Assembly: GCA_017463225.1 (NCBI GenBank)
Contig: JAFTPO010000066.1
Location: 1 to 64,000, forward strand
Direction: 5' to 3'
From: Lachnospiraceae bacterium
Lineage (GTDB): Bacteria > Bacillota > Clostridia > Lachnospirales > Lachnospiraceae
Length of the DNA: 64,000 nt
Below, piece after piece: positions 44,826-54,050 of the stretch. Numbering within the stretch: the first letter of the stretch is position 1; each line of letters opens with the position of its first letter. The position numbers and the translations under genes were made by a program. A model generated the notes under the pieces. That model worked only from the letters and a program-made list of their open reading frames with translations, was not told the DNA's origin and did not search any database.

Positions 44826-46254
44826 GGGCAGTCACCTCCTCAGCGTATAATGGAAATGTAATGGCGAATCTTGTGCCTTCGCTTGTCTTGCTGTATACAT
44901 CTACAGTTGCATTATGAGCATCAAATATTAAGGCAGCCAGAGAAAGACCCAGTCCGGCACCGCCTTCCTTTCTGGAACGGGATTTGTCTACCATATAAAA
45001 TGCGTCCCAGATTTTGCTTAAGTGTTCCTCGGGGATTCCTGTACCAAAGTCTTCAACAGTAATAGTTACCTGATCATTTTCCTCTTTGGCAGTGAAACGG
45101 ATAGTACTTCCTTCCTTGGATGCCTTTCGACCGTTATCTATAAGATTGATAAGGGCTGACTTAAGCAGATCCTGATCTCCTAAGATGAAGCTATCAGTGG
45201 TGATAAGCTCTAAAGATATATTCTTTGCGGTGAGCATAGGCTCTACGCTTGTGGCAACAGTATTCATAAGCTTTTTGATGCTAAGCTTCTTTGGACTGAT
45301 GCTGTGCTGCTTAGTGTATATAAATTCAAACAGCTTCATAGACATAGCTTCAAGTCTTTGTCCCTCTGAGAAAATATAAGATGCAGCCATAATCTGTTGT
45401 TCTCTAGGCATCTCTCTGGAACGAAGGGTATCTGCGTAGCCTATTATGGAGGTCATAGGAGTTTTAAGCTCATGGGTAAAGTCTGCCACAAACTGTTCCT
45501 GGCGGGCTACCATACCCTTTAGCTCATCCATATGCTCCACCACGGAATCTGCCATAGTGTTGTAGGTGTCTGCAAGACTTCCTATCTCATCCTTGGTATT
45601 TATATTTGCTCTGGCATCATAATCTCCCTTTCCGAAGCTTTCGGAAACTTTCTGGAGGGACTCTAAAGGCTTGGTTAGAAGTGTGCTTAGTATATACATA
45701 AAAATACTACATATTACCAGGACACTAACTAAAAGAAGCTTGTAGTAGTTGGATTGCTGCTTCATCATATCGTATACGGCGGTGATGTCCCTACTGTTTA
45801 TGATGTTTAACTTCTTGTCCATCAAAAGTGTGCTGGAGCTGACGTATATATAGTAGCGACCATCCTTTTCTTCTATGGTGTAATTCTTCATTCCTACATC
45901 CACAGTAGACCACAGAGCCTCATTGCACAATTCCTGAGTACTGGAGTAAATTATGTTGCTGTCGTATGCCACACACAAATCAGAGCTGTTGGCAGAAAGA
46001 TTGGAATAGACATTTTCGCTGCCCTCAACTACCTTGTCAAGCAATACATTCTTGCTGTAGGAATCGGTATTCATAAGACTGAGGAGCTCGTATTCTATGC
46101 TTGCTTGAAAAAGATTGTTCTCCTCTACGGAATTCTCTATCTGCTGATTCATAGCCAGATTGAAATTCTTAAGAATCATAAAATATCCTATGGTTCCAAG
46201 TCCTATGGATATAACTATCATATTTATAATAAGTACCTTATATCTAAATTTCAT
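44809..46254 (-). CDS. Sensor histidine kinase
   Basis: The 481-residue kinase has a first span (about 8-27), an extracytoplasmic sensor (about 28-165), a second span (about 170-188), a HAMP linker (about 190-240), HisKA with FTHELKTPMTSIIGY (phospho-His about 262), N-box LINLIDNGRK, and G boxes FGTGIP and GAGLGLSLA. It should autophosphorylate and signal to the OmpR-type regulator 20 bp upstream. The order regulator-kinase-exported protein makes a three-gene operon on the minus strand. The signal is unknown. Confidence 0.93.
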   Translation of the reverse strand: MKFRYKVLIINMIVISIGLGTIGYFMILKNFNLAMNQQIENSVEENNLFQASIEYELLSLMNTDSYSKNVLLDKVVEGSENVYSNLSANSSDLCVAYDSNIIYSSTQELCNEALWSTVDVGMKNYTIEEKDGRYYIYVSSSTLLMDKKLNIINSRDITAVYDMMKQQSNYYKLLLVSVLVICSIFMYILSTLLTKPLESLQKVSESFGKGDYDARANINTKDEIGSLADTYNTMADSVVEHMDELKGMVARQEQFVADFTHELKTPMTSIIGYADTLRSREMPREQQIMAASYIFSEGQRLEAMSMKLFEFIYTKQHSISPKKLSIKKLMNTVATSVEPMLTAKNISLELITTDSFILGDQDLLKSALINLIDNGRKASKEGSTIRFTAKEENDQVTITVEDFGTGIPEEHLSKIWDAFYMVDKSRSRKEGGAGLGLSLAALIFDAHNATVDVYSKTSEGTRFAITFPLYAEEVTAHEEVD

Positions 46255-46274
46255 CTAATGCTGCACCTTGTCCT

Positions 46275-46934
46275 TTACTGGGAATCCTCTAATCTGTAGC
46301 CGGCGCCGTAAACAGTTTTTAAACATTTGCCCAGGCCGGTCTTCTTTCTAAGTCTTTGGATGTGCAAATCCAGGGTTCTGGTATCTCCGCTGTACTCACT
46401 GTCCCAAATTGTCTCGTAAATATTTTCTCTAAAGAGAGTGATGTTTACATTTCTGATAAGCAGTGCAAGAAGCTCCAGCTCCTTTGGAGTAAGGTCAAGT
46501 GGGACACCATCTCTGGTTGCTGTTTTTGCTTCTGTGTTTATTTTAATATTCTTAAAGCTTAGCTCTGAGGAAGCCTTGTTGTATCTTCTTAAAACAACAC
46601 CCACTCTGGCCAGAAGCTCCACTACCTGAAATGGCTTTACTATATAGTCCTCAGCTCCCAGGGTAAGTCCTTTCACCCTGTCGTCTAAGGCAGCCTTGGC
46701 AGTAATGAAGATTACCGGCATATTTAGAGGCTTAATATATTCTAAAAGCTCATAGCCGTCAACGTTTGGAAGCATAATATCAAGCAGAACCAAATCATAG
46801 GTATTGTTCTCTAATAGATTGGCTGCTTCCATGCCGTCGTACACCTGGGTACAGCTGTAGCCCTGAGCTCCCAAGTTTAATGCTATAAGGTCTGATATAG
46901 GTTTTTCATCCTCAACGATAAGTATTTTAATCAT
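46275..46934 (-). CDS. OmpR/PhoB family response regulator
   Basis: The 219-residue regulator has a receiver domain (about 1-115) with phospho-acceptor Asp in LVLLDIMLPNVDGYE (about residue 51), conserved Thr/Ala in FITAKA and Lys in YIVKPF. The winged-helix domain (about 125-217) includes LTPKELELLALL and TLDLHIQRLRKK. GCAGGAG precedes the ATG. It is divergent from murT and heads the kinase operon. Confidence 0.95.
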   Translation of the reverse strand: MIKILIVEDEKPISDLIALNLGAQGYSCTQVYDGMEAANLLENNTYDLVLLDIMLPNVDGYELLEYIKPLNMPVIFITAKAALDDRVKGLTLGAEDYIVKPFQVVELLARVGVVLRRYNKASSELSFKNIKINTEAKTATRDGVPLDLTPKELELLALLIRNVNITLFRENIYETIWDSEYSGDTRTLDLHIQRLRKKTGLGKCLKTVYGAGYRLEDSQ

Positions 46935-47172
46935 GTCAATGTCTCCTGCGTAAGATAAAATATCTGTAATATAAGATTATATTACAAAATAGGTTAAAAA
47001 TATATACTATAAATTTAGTAAAATTTAGAATAACCCTAGAATATTGTATCAGTCAATTGTATCTAAAATGTATCAAAAGGGATGAATAGGGCAATAATTT
47101 TTTAGACTTTACATTTTTTGTAAATATAGTAGAATAAAAGCGTTGGGAATAGCCCATATCAGGAGGAAAATG

Positions 47173-48543
47173 ATGAAGAGAGTACAATTTTTGTTTGCCC
47201 TATTAGTGGGTAAGATAATAATGGGACTTACTAAGATAATACCTGGTGTGTCAGGAACCACCTGGCCGGGAGGTATAGCTAATATATTGATGAAGAACTT
47301 TCCTAAGTATTTCAAGTTTGGAGATAACACAAGGATAGTTATGGTTACGGGAACCAGTGGAAAAACCACTACCACAGGTATGCTTTCACAGCTTATTAAA
47401 AGCTGGGGTAAGAGCATATGCACCAACGATATAGGTGCAAATATGGATAGAGGTATAGCCACAACACTTATTAGACATTCAAGTATGGGTGGTAAGGTTA
47501 AGGCGGATTACATCATCCTTGAGGTGGACGAGAGATATCTTCCTATTATGACTAAGCTTATAGCGCCGGATGTGATTCTGGTAACTAATGTGCTTAAGGA
47601 TCAGTCCCAGCGAAACGGTGAGCCTGGAGTTATTATGACCAAGCTTAAAAATGCCATAGAGTGTGGCGCTCATCTTATATTAAACGGAGACGAGCCTAAT
47701 TCAGGTTCCTTAGGCTTCGGCAAGGAAAAGGTAAGCTACTATAGAGTAAAGGGAGAGGCTGATGGATATGACATAAGCTCAAATCCGATGGCGGTAAGCT
47801 GCTCATGTCCTGTGTGTGGAGGTTCTATCAGCTTTGAGTATGAGAATCTTTTCAATATAGGAAAGTATAGCTGTAGCGGCTGTGATATGTCTTCTAAGGA
47901 GGATGCCACAACTATCTCCATAGATTATGAGAATAATGGCTTTGACTGGGATGGTACAAGCTTTAATGTGAAATATATCAGTAAGGATTTTATGTATTGC
48001 TATTCATCTATGATGGAGTTTGCAAGACATGAGGGAGTACCTGCTGAGGTTATCCAGAAGTCCATAGATGAGTTCAAGATTCAAAGCGGACGTGTGGAGC
48101 AGATGAAGGCTGGAGCTAAGACTATAAATTATCTTAGAATCAAGCAGGAGACACCGGTAACTCTTCAGAGTGCCATAGATGTTGCCACAGCTGATAAGTC
48201 TGAGAAGATAGTGGTGTTAGACCTAAGTGAGATAGTTGATTTCAACCCAAGATACACAGGTATGTACTATGCTTATGACTGTAACTTTAGAAAGTTTATG
48301 GATAACAACGTGGTGAAGTACATCTGTATGTCTAAGACTGTATGCTATGACGTGGCAACCAGATTATACTTAGAGGGTATCGCCCCTGGCGACATTACAG
48401 TTATCCCTACAGATAACTATGACCTGCTTTTGGAGGAGCTTGAAAAATATGACTGCAACACAGTTTATCTGCTAACCTGGATGCATTCATATTACAGCTG
48501 TCTTAGCAGTATAGAAAAATACCAGAAGAAGGCAGGTGAGTAG
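47173..48543 (+). CDS. murT: MurT-like Mur ligase family protein
   Basis: The 456-residue protein has a Mur ligase central domain with P-loop TGTSGKTTT (about 60-68), a four-cysteine ribbon (CPVC about 214-217 and CSGC about 236-239) and a C-terminal DUF1727 domain, the MurT architecture. MurT with GatD amidates the glutamate of lipid II in Firmicutes. However, the conserved DUF1727 segment that normally reads DGRDxSW is not recognisable: the region reads FNPRYTGMYYAYD (about 360-372). The start at 47173 has AGGAGG six bases upstream. The GatD-like gene starts two bases after its stop. Confidence 0.8.
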   Translation: MKRVQFLFALLVGKIIMGLTKIIPGVSGTTWPGGIANILMKNFPKYFKFGDNTRIVMVTGTSGKTTTTGMLSQLIKSWGKSICTNDIGANMDRGIATTLIRHSSMGGKVKADYIILEVDERYLPIMTKLIAPDVILVTNVLKDQSQRNGEPGVIMTKLKNAIECGAHLILNGDEPNSGSLGFGKEKVSYYRVKGEADGYDISSNPMAVSCSCPVCGGSISFEYENLFNIGKYSCSGCDMSSKEDATTISIDYENNGFDWDGTSFNVKYISKDFMYCYSSMMEFARHEGVPAEVIQKSIDEFKIQSGRVEQMKAGAKTINYLRIKQETPVTLQSAIDVATADKSEKIVVLDLSEIVDFNPRYTGMYYAYDCNFRKFMDNNVVKYICMSKTVCYDVATRLYLEGIAPGDITVIPTDNYDLLLEELEKYDCNTVYLLTWMHSYYSCLSSIEKYQKKAGE

Positions 48544-48545
48544 CT

Positions 48546-49331
48546 ATGAGTAAGATTATAAATATAGCTTGGGTATATCCGGATATACTGAACCTTCACG
48601 GTGACAGGGGAAATATGATGGCCATAGCGAAAATCGCTGAGGCTTTGGGCTTAGAGTGCAATATAAATAAGCTTAGCTATGGTGAGGATATAGATTTTGA
48701 GAATACTGACCTAATCTTTATGGGTGCAGGTCAGATAAGAGATATGCAACATGTTGTAAGGGACATGAGAAGATATGCAGATGGCTTTAAGAGCTACGTT
48801 GAGGCAGGTGGATATGTGCTTGCCATAGGCTCTACAGGCTGTGCATTAGGCAAAACACTTTCGCTGGAAAGTGGCGAGACTATAGAGGGCATAGGAATAC
48901 TTGACATAACTGCAAGAGAGCTTAACAGAACTAAGATGCCTTATGTAACTAAAGAAGTTTACGGTGATGATATATGGTGGAGCTACAAGGATATGGACAT
49001 TATAGGCTGCCAGATACAGAGAGTGGATTATACCTTAGGAAATGTAGAGCCTTTAGGAAAGGTAGTATATGGCTACGGCAATAATCTTCAGGGTGAAGAG
49101 GGTGCCAGATATAAGAATCTGTTACTCACCAACACTGTAGGTCCGCTTCTTGCCTCTAATCCTTGGTTCGGAGCAGATGTAATGGCAGAACTGATGGTGG
49201 CTAAGGGTGAAAAGCTTTCCGTGGACTTAGATAAGCTGGAATATCTTGGATACGCTAAGGAATCTATAGAGCTTAAGAAAAAGTTTATTAAGGATAAGTT
49301 TAAACTGCCGGGGATAATTCATAATTTATAA
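48546..49331 (+). CDS. GatD-like class I glutamine amidotransferase homologue lacking catalytic Cys and His
   Basis: The 261-residue protein has GatD length and landmarks: NLHGDRGNMMA near the N-terminus and GAGQIRDMQH near 60-69. The nucleophile elbow, usually AICGG, here reads AIGSTGCALG, so Gly95 stands where the catalytic Cys belongs; Cys99 is four residues later. The HGP motif reads NTVGP, so Val198 replaces the catalytic His. It should therefore be unable to release ammonia from glutamine by the normal mechanism. It is tightly coupled to the MurT-like gene. It could be a structural partner, or the pair may use free ammonia or another reaction. Confidence 0.75.
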   Translation: MSKIINIAWVYPDILNLHGDRGNMMAIAKIAEALGLECNINKLSYGEDIDFENTDLIFMGAGQIRDMQHVVRDMRRYADGFKSYVEAGGYVLAIGSTGCALGKTLSLESGETIEGIGILDITARELNRTKMPYVTKEVYGDDIWWSYKDMDIIGCQIQRVDYTLGNVEPLGKVVYGYGNNLQGEEGARYKNLLLTNTVGPLLASNPWFGADVMAELMVAKGEKLSVDLDKLEYLGYAKESIELKKKFIKDKFKLPGIIHNL

Positions 49332-49345
49332 TATAAATTAGTGCA

Positions 49346-49390
49346 AAAATACGCCAGACATAATCTATATGTTATGTCTGGCGTATTTTT
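49346..49390. terminator. Bidirectional rho-independent terminator between gatD-like and racemase genes
   Basis: An 18-bp stem with AAAATACGCCAGACATAA (49346-49363) and its complement (about 49372-49389), flanked by A and T runs on opposite sides, serves both convergent genes. Confidence 0.92.
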
Positions 49391-50420
49391 AGTTTGTATA
49401 AACTCTTCCCACAAATGACCCCGCAAAGGCAGTCATAAGTGCACCGTACTCTAAGTCAAAGATAAGCTCGTCTCCGGATTTATATTCAGGAGCTTCACTT
49501 AAGTCGACAACACACTCATCTGAGCAGCCACCTAAAACCTTTATGCGGCTATCTCTAGGGATAATGTGCTCTAACTGAAGGTCCTGCTTACCTATGGAGA
49601 GGACTCCTCTTCGCTGTGTGGACTGTGTATCTGATTCCTTTTCGTATACCTCTATAAGAGGAACGTGAAGGGTGAAGACATCTGTCTCATATCCCGGGAT
49701 AAAGCTGTTATCTGCAGGGTCTCTGCCAAGCATTATGGCTTCTCCCATTCTAAGCTGATTAAACTCCTTAGGGAAGTTTAAGTCATCTGATATAAGTATG
49801 GAGGTGGAGCTTGAGTTTCCTCCTGATACCACAGGGCTATTAGTGTCATAAAATGGCATAATAAGCTGATGAAGTGTAACCAGATGGTTCATATTTTCCT
49901 CATTAGGAAGATATCCCATAAAGCAGTTATAATTGGTTGCTATGCCTGTAAGTCTAAGATTCTCGCTGGTATGTACGAAGGCTGCGCAGGATAACAGGGC
50001 ATCCTGATTAGTGTACATGATACCATCTCGTAGGTCTCCAATATCAACCAGAAGGATGATGTTGTGTGTCTTGCCTTCTGTTGCGGCAGATTTGTCTATA
50101 GCCATAATGGTATTTAGGTCACACTGCAGGCTGGTGTCGCAGTATTTTACAACAGCCTCTGCCTCAGAAGCTACGGCAGGTCTGATTAGGAATCTTTCCT
50201 TGTCAGTTTTAAATCTTGCAAAGTTATCCAGTCTTGAATCAGCCAGAACCTCCACTGGAGACTGGTTGAAGCAGTCTATAATCTGCTGGTCTCCGCAGAT
50301 GCTTTTTACCACGGGAGCCAATTTCACAGAATTTTCTTTGCATAAATCTATGGTATGTTGTATATTATCTTTTAGTTTTTGAAGATTTATGGTAATATAT
50401 ACCTTACTGAGTAAATCCAT
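49389..50420 (-). CDS. Alanine/ornithine racemase-fold PLP enzyme
   Basis: The 343-residue protein has the alanine racemase N-terminal barrel. VYITINLQKLKDNI starts it, and LAPVVKSICGD carries the PLP-binding lysine (about residue 40). GGNSSSTSIL (about 201-210) and MGEAIMLGRDPA (about 228-239) are typical of the Orr/YhfX ornithine racemase-like group rather than of Alr. It may racemise ornithine or another amino acid; the substrate is not fixed. The ATG at 50420 is preferred, with GGAGAG seven bases upstream, over the start five codons earlier. It is monocistronic. Confidence 0.82.
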   Translation of the reverse strand: MDLLSKVYITINLQKLKDNIQHTIDLCKENSVKLAPVVKSICGDQQIIDCFNQSPVEVLADSRLDNFARFKTDKERFLIRPAVASEAEAVVKYCDTSLQCDLNTIMAIDKSAATEGKTHNIILLVDIGDLRDGIMYTNQDALLSCAAFVHTSENLRLTGIATNYNCFMGYLPNEENMNHLVTLHQLIMPFYDTNSPVVSGGNSSSTSILISDDLNFPKEFNQLRMGEAIMLGRDPADNSFIPGYETDVFTLHVPLIEVYEKESDTQSTQRRGVLSIGKQDLQLEHIIPRDSRIKVLGGCSDECVVDLSEAPEYKSGDELIFDLEYGALMTAFAGSFVGRVYTN

Positions 50421-50571
50421 ACTAATTCTCTCCATTACTATTCTTTGCTATTAAGATACTACAGGATAAGCGGGAAAAATGCAAGGGATAAAGAGTATAG
50501 TTAATACTCATAATGGCAATAAATAATGAGAAAATAGTGTGAGATATAAATTTATTATGAGGTGTTTTTAA

Positions 50572-52092
50572 ATGCAGGAAAGCAGAGTTTCGAATGCATC
50601 AAGAAATATATTGTTTGGTATGTTCCTTAAGGGTTATCAGATATTGATGCCTTTTTTGATGAGAACAGCTATGATGTACTATATGGGCATGGAGTACTTG
50701 GGGCTTAACAGTCTCTTTGGCTCTATACTGTGGGCGCTTAACTTAGCAGAGCTTGGAGTTGGTTCAGCTATGGTTTATAGCATGTACCAGCCTATTATAG
50801 ATGGGGACAAGGAAGAGATATGTGCTCTCCTTAAGCTTTATAAGAAGTATTACAGGGTAATAGGTACGGTGATTGCGGTAGTGGGACTGGCCATTACGCC
50901 TTTTATCCCTAAACTTATTAAGCAGGGCACCCCTGAGGATATAAACATCTATGTGGTATATCTTCTCAATCTGTTTTGTACAGTTATGACCTACTGGCTG
51001 TTTGCTTATAAGAATAGCTTGCTGGTAGCGCACCAGAGAAATGATATCGCAAGCAAGGTAATGCTTGTGACAAATACATTTATGTATGGAACACAGTTCC
51101 TTATAGTAATATTCTTAAAGGATTACTACTGGTATCTTATCGCGGCCATAGTGACTCAGGCATTTACCAATGTAATAACTGCCTACTATGCCAATAAGCT
51201 CTATCCGGATTACCAGCCGGTGGGCTCTTTAGGAAAGATGGAGACTATGACCATAAATGGCAGAATAAAGGATTTATTTACAGCTAAGCTGGGAAATGTA
51301 ATCGTATCCTCCTGTGACTCCATAGTAATATCCGCATTCTTAGGACTGGTGGTGCTGGGAGTTTATCAGAACTACTACTATATACTGACTGCGGTTATGG
51401 GAATAGTTAAGGTTGTATTTGACTCCTGTACAGCTGGAATTGGAAATAGTATATTAGTGGATTCTATGGAGAAGAACTATAAGGATTTAAAGAAGCTTAC
51501 CTTTATAACCACATGGCTTACAGGCTTTTGTAGTGCCTGCCTCTTGGTTTTATTCCAGCCGTTTATGAAGCTTTGGGCAGGAGAGGAATCGATGCTTGCC
51601 TTTTCGGCGGTGATATGCTTTGTAATATATTTCTTTGTAGATCAGATGAATCAGCTGTTGCTTACTTATAAGGATGCAGCAGGAATCTGGCATGAGGACA
51701 GATTTAGACCGCTTATAACTGCCCTTACCAATCTGGTGCTGAATCTTATCTTTGTTCAGTTCTGGGGAATATACGGTGTAATATGGGCCACAGTTGTATC
51801 AAAGGTTTGTGTGGGTATGCCTTGGCTGTTTTACAATCTGTCTACAGTTTTGTTTAAGAGAAGTATGAAAGGCTATATCCTTCGTATGATAGGCTATGGC
51901 GTGGTTATAGCTGTGGTGTGCGCTGTAACTTATTTTGCCTGCACTATAGTAACCTTAGGTGGAATACCGGGACTTATTTTAAAAGCGCTACTTTGTACAT
52001 TGGTGTCTAACCTGTTATTCTTATTGATGTTCTTTAAGTCTGCGGAATTTAGAGATACCATACAGATAGTGAAAAGAGTGATTAAGAGATAG
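50572..52092 (+). CDS. Polysaccharide flippase (Wzx/MATE-like)
   Basis: The 506-residue integral membrane protein has about 12-14 hydrophobic spans and the start NASRNILFGMFLKGYQILMP characteristic of oligosaccharide flippases that move lipid-linked sugar units across the membrane. LGLNSLFGSILWALNLAELG (about 43-62) is the conserved second-span region. No glycosyltransferases adjoin it, so the cargo is unknown. GAGGTG precedes the start. It is followed by a promoter for the next gene rather than continuing an operon. Confidence 0.88.
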   Translation: MQESRVSNASRNILFGMFLKGYQILMPFLMRTAMMYYMGMEYLGLNSLFGSILWALNLAELGVGSAMVYSMYQPIIDGDKEEICALLKLYKKYYRVIGTVIAVVGLAITPFIPKLIKQGTPEDINIYVVYLLNLFCTVMTYWLFAYKNSLLVAHQRNDIASKVMLVTNTFMYGTQFLIVIFLKDYYWYLIAAIVTQAFTNVITAYYANKLYPDYQPVGSLGKMETMTINGRIKDLFTAKLGNVIVSSCDSIVISAFLGLVVLGVYQNYYYILTAVMGIVKVVFDSCTAGIGNSILVDSMEKNYKDLKKLTFITTWLTGFCSACLLVLFQPFMKLWAGEESMLAFSAVICFVIYFFVDQMNQLLLTYKDAAGIWHEDRFRPLITALTNLVLNLIFVQFWGIYGVIWATVVSKVCVGMPWLFYNLSTVLFKRSMKGYILRMIGYGVVIAVVCAVTYFACTIVTLGGIPGLILKALLCTLVSNLLFLLMFFKSAEFRDTIQIVKRVIKR

Positions 52093-52137
52093 AAGGTCAA
52101 CTATTTGAAAAATATGTCGAAATAACTTTAAAGAACG

Positions 52138-52166
52138 TTGAATCTTCTTGTGAAATTCAGTATAAT
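52138..52166 (+). promoter_or_regulatory. SigA-type promoter of the lipoprotein gene
   Basis: TTGAAT (52138-52143), 17-bp spacer, TATAAT (52161-52166), about 80 bp upstream of the start at 52247. Confidence 0.7.
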
Positions 52167-52246
52167 TAAGTATATACAACTATTTTTTGATGATATTTAC
52201 CTATGGCTTTGGTTGCCTGAAAAACCGAACCATATTTGGAGGAAAT

Positions 52247-53230
52247 ATGAAGAGAACACGAGGGATTAAATTATTTGTTATAAGTACTGTGCTTATGGCT
52301 GTACTTACAGCCTGTGGCAGTGACAAGGATGATGAGCTTATACTTATTCCGGTGACTACTACAGAAGCCACTACTACAGAGGCCACTACAACTGAGGATC
52401 TTGGTCCTTCCACAGAGGAGGCCGGCGAAAAGGATAGTGCCATTACCGTTCAGCAGTTAAGGGATGCAAACAGAGGTGATATGCTTCTGGCGGGAGGCCT
52501 TAGCTATGGATTGAATACTATATACTATTCAGGCGATAAAGAGGTTTTTTCAGAGTATCATTTCCTGGGCTTTGACGACCAGGGTATGTATGCTCAGGTA
52601 TATGAGGACTCGGATGGCTATATAAAGCTTTTGGATATGTCAAGTAATTACTGGTATATCGTAGACGACAAGCAGCTTTCTATACTTATATATCCGGAGC
52701 AGCTTGTTGGAGCAGCTATCATAGATTCTAATCATAACGATATGGTATTTAGCTTCCTTGATATCGATTCAGGAACTGAGCTGGTACAGGATGTATACAG
52801 ACGAGATGGTGAGCTGATTGTAGAAACACTTTATGGTAATGCCGCCGGAGAAAACTATTATGTAGAGTATACATTGGATGACAACTGGATGGTGCAGGAG
52901 TATAATTGCTTTGACAAGGATGGCAATAAATTTTCATACTCTAAGGTGACACCGGGAGCATCATATGCTATTCCTGATATGGTGACAGAGGCTAAGGCTA
53001 TGGCGGATGGCTACAGGACCGTAAATGTAACCTTTACAGATGGTGCTCAGTTAGACAGTACATATTATACACCGCTGAACGTACCTATAGATTTAAGTAC
53101 CATAGAGTATGTTGCATACAGTGATGCAGGCTGTACTACCCCATGGAAAGAGGTAGAGCCGGATGAAGCAGGAGTTTACAAGGATGTAACTATATATATG
53201 AAGCTTGCCGAGGACGTAACCAGAGAGTAA
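52247..53230 (+). CDS. Putative lipoprotein with Thr/Glu repeat linker
   Basis: The 327-residue protein has a lipoprotein signal with lipobox LTAC (Cys23). A low-complexity linker of repeated TTTEA units (about 37-55) comes before an external domain of unknown family. The linker presumably holds the domain away from the membrane. The ATG at 52247 with TTGGAGGAA upstream is chosen over a frame opening 20 codons earlier that lacks a signal. It precedes the small FliD-like gene by 43 bp. Confidence 0.75.
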   Translation: MKRTRGIKLFVISTVLMAVLTACGSDKDDELILIPVTTTEATTTEATTTEDLGPSTEEAGEKDSAITVQQLRDANRGDMLLAGGLSYGLNTIYYSGDKEVFSEYHFLGFDDQGMYAQVYEDSDGYIKLLDMSSNYWYIVDDKQLSILIYPEQLVGAAIIDSNHNDMVFSFLDIDSGTELVQDVYRRDGELIVETLYGNAAGENYYVEYTLDDNWMVQEYNCFDKDGNKFSYSKVTPGASYAIPDMVTEAKAMADGYRTVNVTFTDGAQLDSTYYTPLNVPIDLSTIEYVAYSDAGCTTPWKEVEPDEAGVYKDVTIYMKLAEDVTRE

Positions 53231-53273
53231 CGAAATGGTGTCTGAGGCGTGATTCCAAGGAAGGAGGATGATT

Positions 53274-53993
53274 ATGAGTATATTCAATGTAACAAACGAC
53301 AACAACTATATGAACAGCATTTTCTCAAGTCTGCCAACTACAGGTGGTGCATCAACTAATAATTTCTTAGGTGATTACTATGCTGTGCAGAATGGCTCTT
53401 ACTACAAGCTGGCTAAGCAGTTTTATGCTAAGGCAGCGGCTGAGGAGAAGTCAGGTAAAGAGGCTGATGAGAAGAGCCTAGAGATGGTTAAGACAGGAAC
53501 TGAGGATGCATTGCAGTCTCTCAGTAAGCTTATGGACAGTAACCTGTTTAAGAAGGTAGAAACCACAGATGAGTCAGGCAATAAGACTATGGATTATGAC
53601 AAGGAGGAGATTCTTGATAAGCTTAAGAGCTTTGTAGAGGATTATAATTCTATGGTAGAGGATGCCGGCGAGATGGATGGTGACAATGCTCTTAAGGCAG
53701 GAGTCAGATTGGTAGACCAGATGAAGGTTTATAAATCAGCATTATCACAGATTGGTGTAAGCGTTGAGAGTGATAACAGTCTTAAGATAGATGAGGAGGC
53801 ATTTAAACAGGCTGATATGACAGATGTTAAGAGCCTTTTTACAGGAAATGTTTCTATGGCGAAGAACATTCAGTCAAAGATGATGCAGATGTATACCTCT
53901 ATCAACACAGATCTTAATTCTGTAGATGGACTGTACTCATCATCAGCTGTTAAGAGTGTATCTATAGGAAGCATGTTTGACAGCTTATTATAG
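53274..53993 (+). CDS. FliD C-terminal-like protein (short)
   Basis: The 239-residue product carries the FliD/HAP2 C-terminal pattern: FVEDYNSMVEDAGE (about 121-134) and LSQIGVSVESDNSLKIDEEAF followed by VKSLFTG (about 158-194). It lacks the N-terminal FliD domains; its first 60 residues are polar. No signal peptide or membrane span is seen, consistent with export by a specialised route or a cytoplasmic role. No flagellar genes adjoin it. AAGGAGG lies six bases before the ATG at 53274; the ATG six bases earlier is too close. A second FliD-like gene lies 0.8 kb away on the other strand. Confidence 0.72.
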   Translation: MSIFNVTNDNNYMNSIFSSLPTTGGASTNNFLGDYYAVQNGSYYKLAKQFYAKAAAEEKSGKEADEKSLEMVKTGTEDALQSLSKLMDSNLFKKVETTDESGNKTMDYDKEEILDKLKSFVEDYNSMVEDAGEMDGDNALKAGVRLVDQMKVYKSALSQIGVSVESDNSLKIDEEAFKQADMTDVKSLFTGNVSMAKNIQSKMMQMYTSINTDLNSVDGLYSSSAVKSVSIGSMFDSLL

Positions 53994-54003
53994 TTGATAG
54001 TTT

Positions 54004-54036
54004 AACGGGATCTTTCTATAAGGTCCCGTTTGTTTT
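54004..54036 (+). terminator. Rho-independent terminator after short FliD-like gene
   Basis: An 11-bp stem AACGGGATCTT / AAGGTCCCGTT with one mismatch-wobble (54004-54014 with 54020-54030) and a T-rich tail. Confidence 0.8.
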
Positions 54037-54050
54037 GTGGGAAGGATGTT

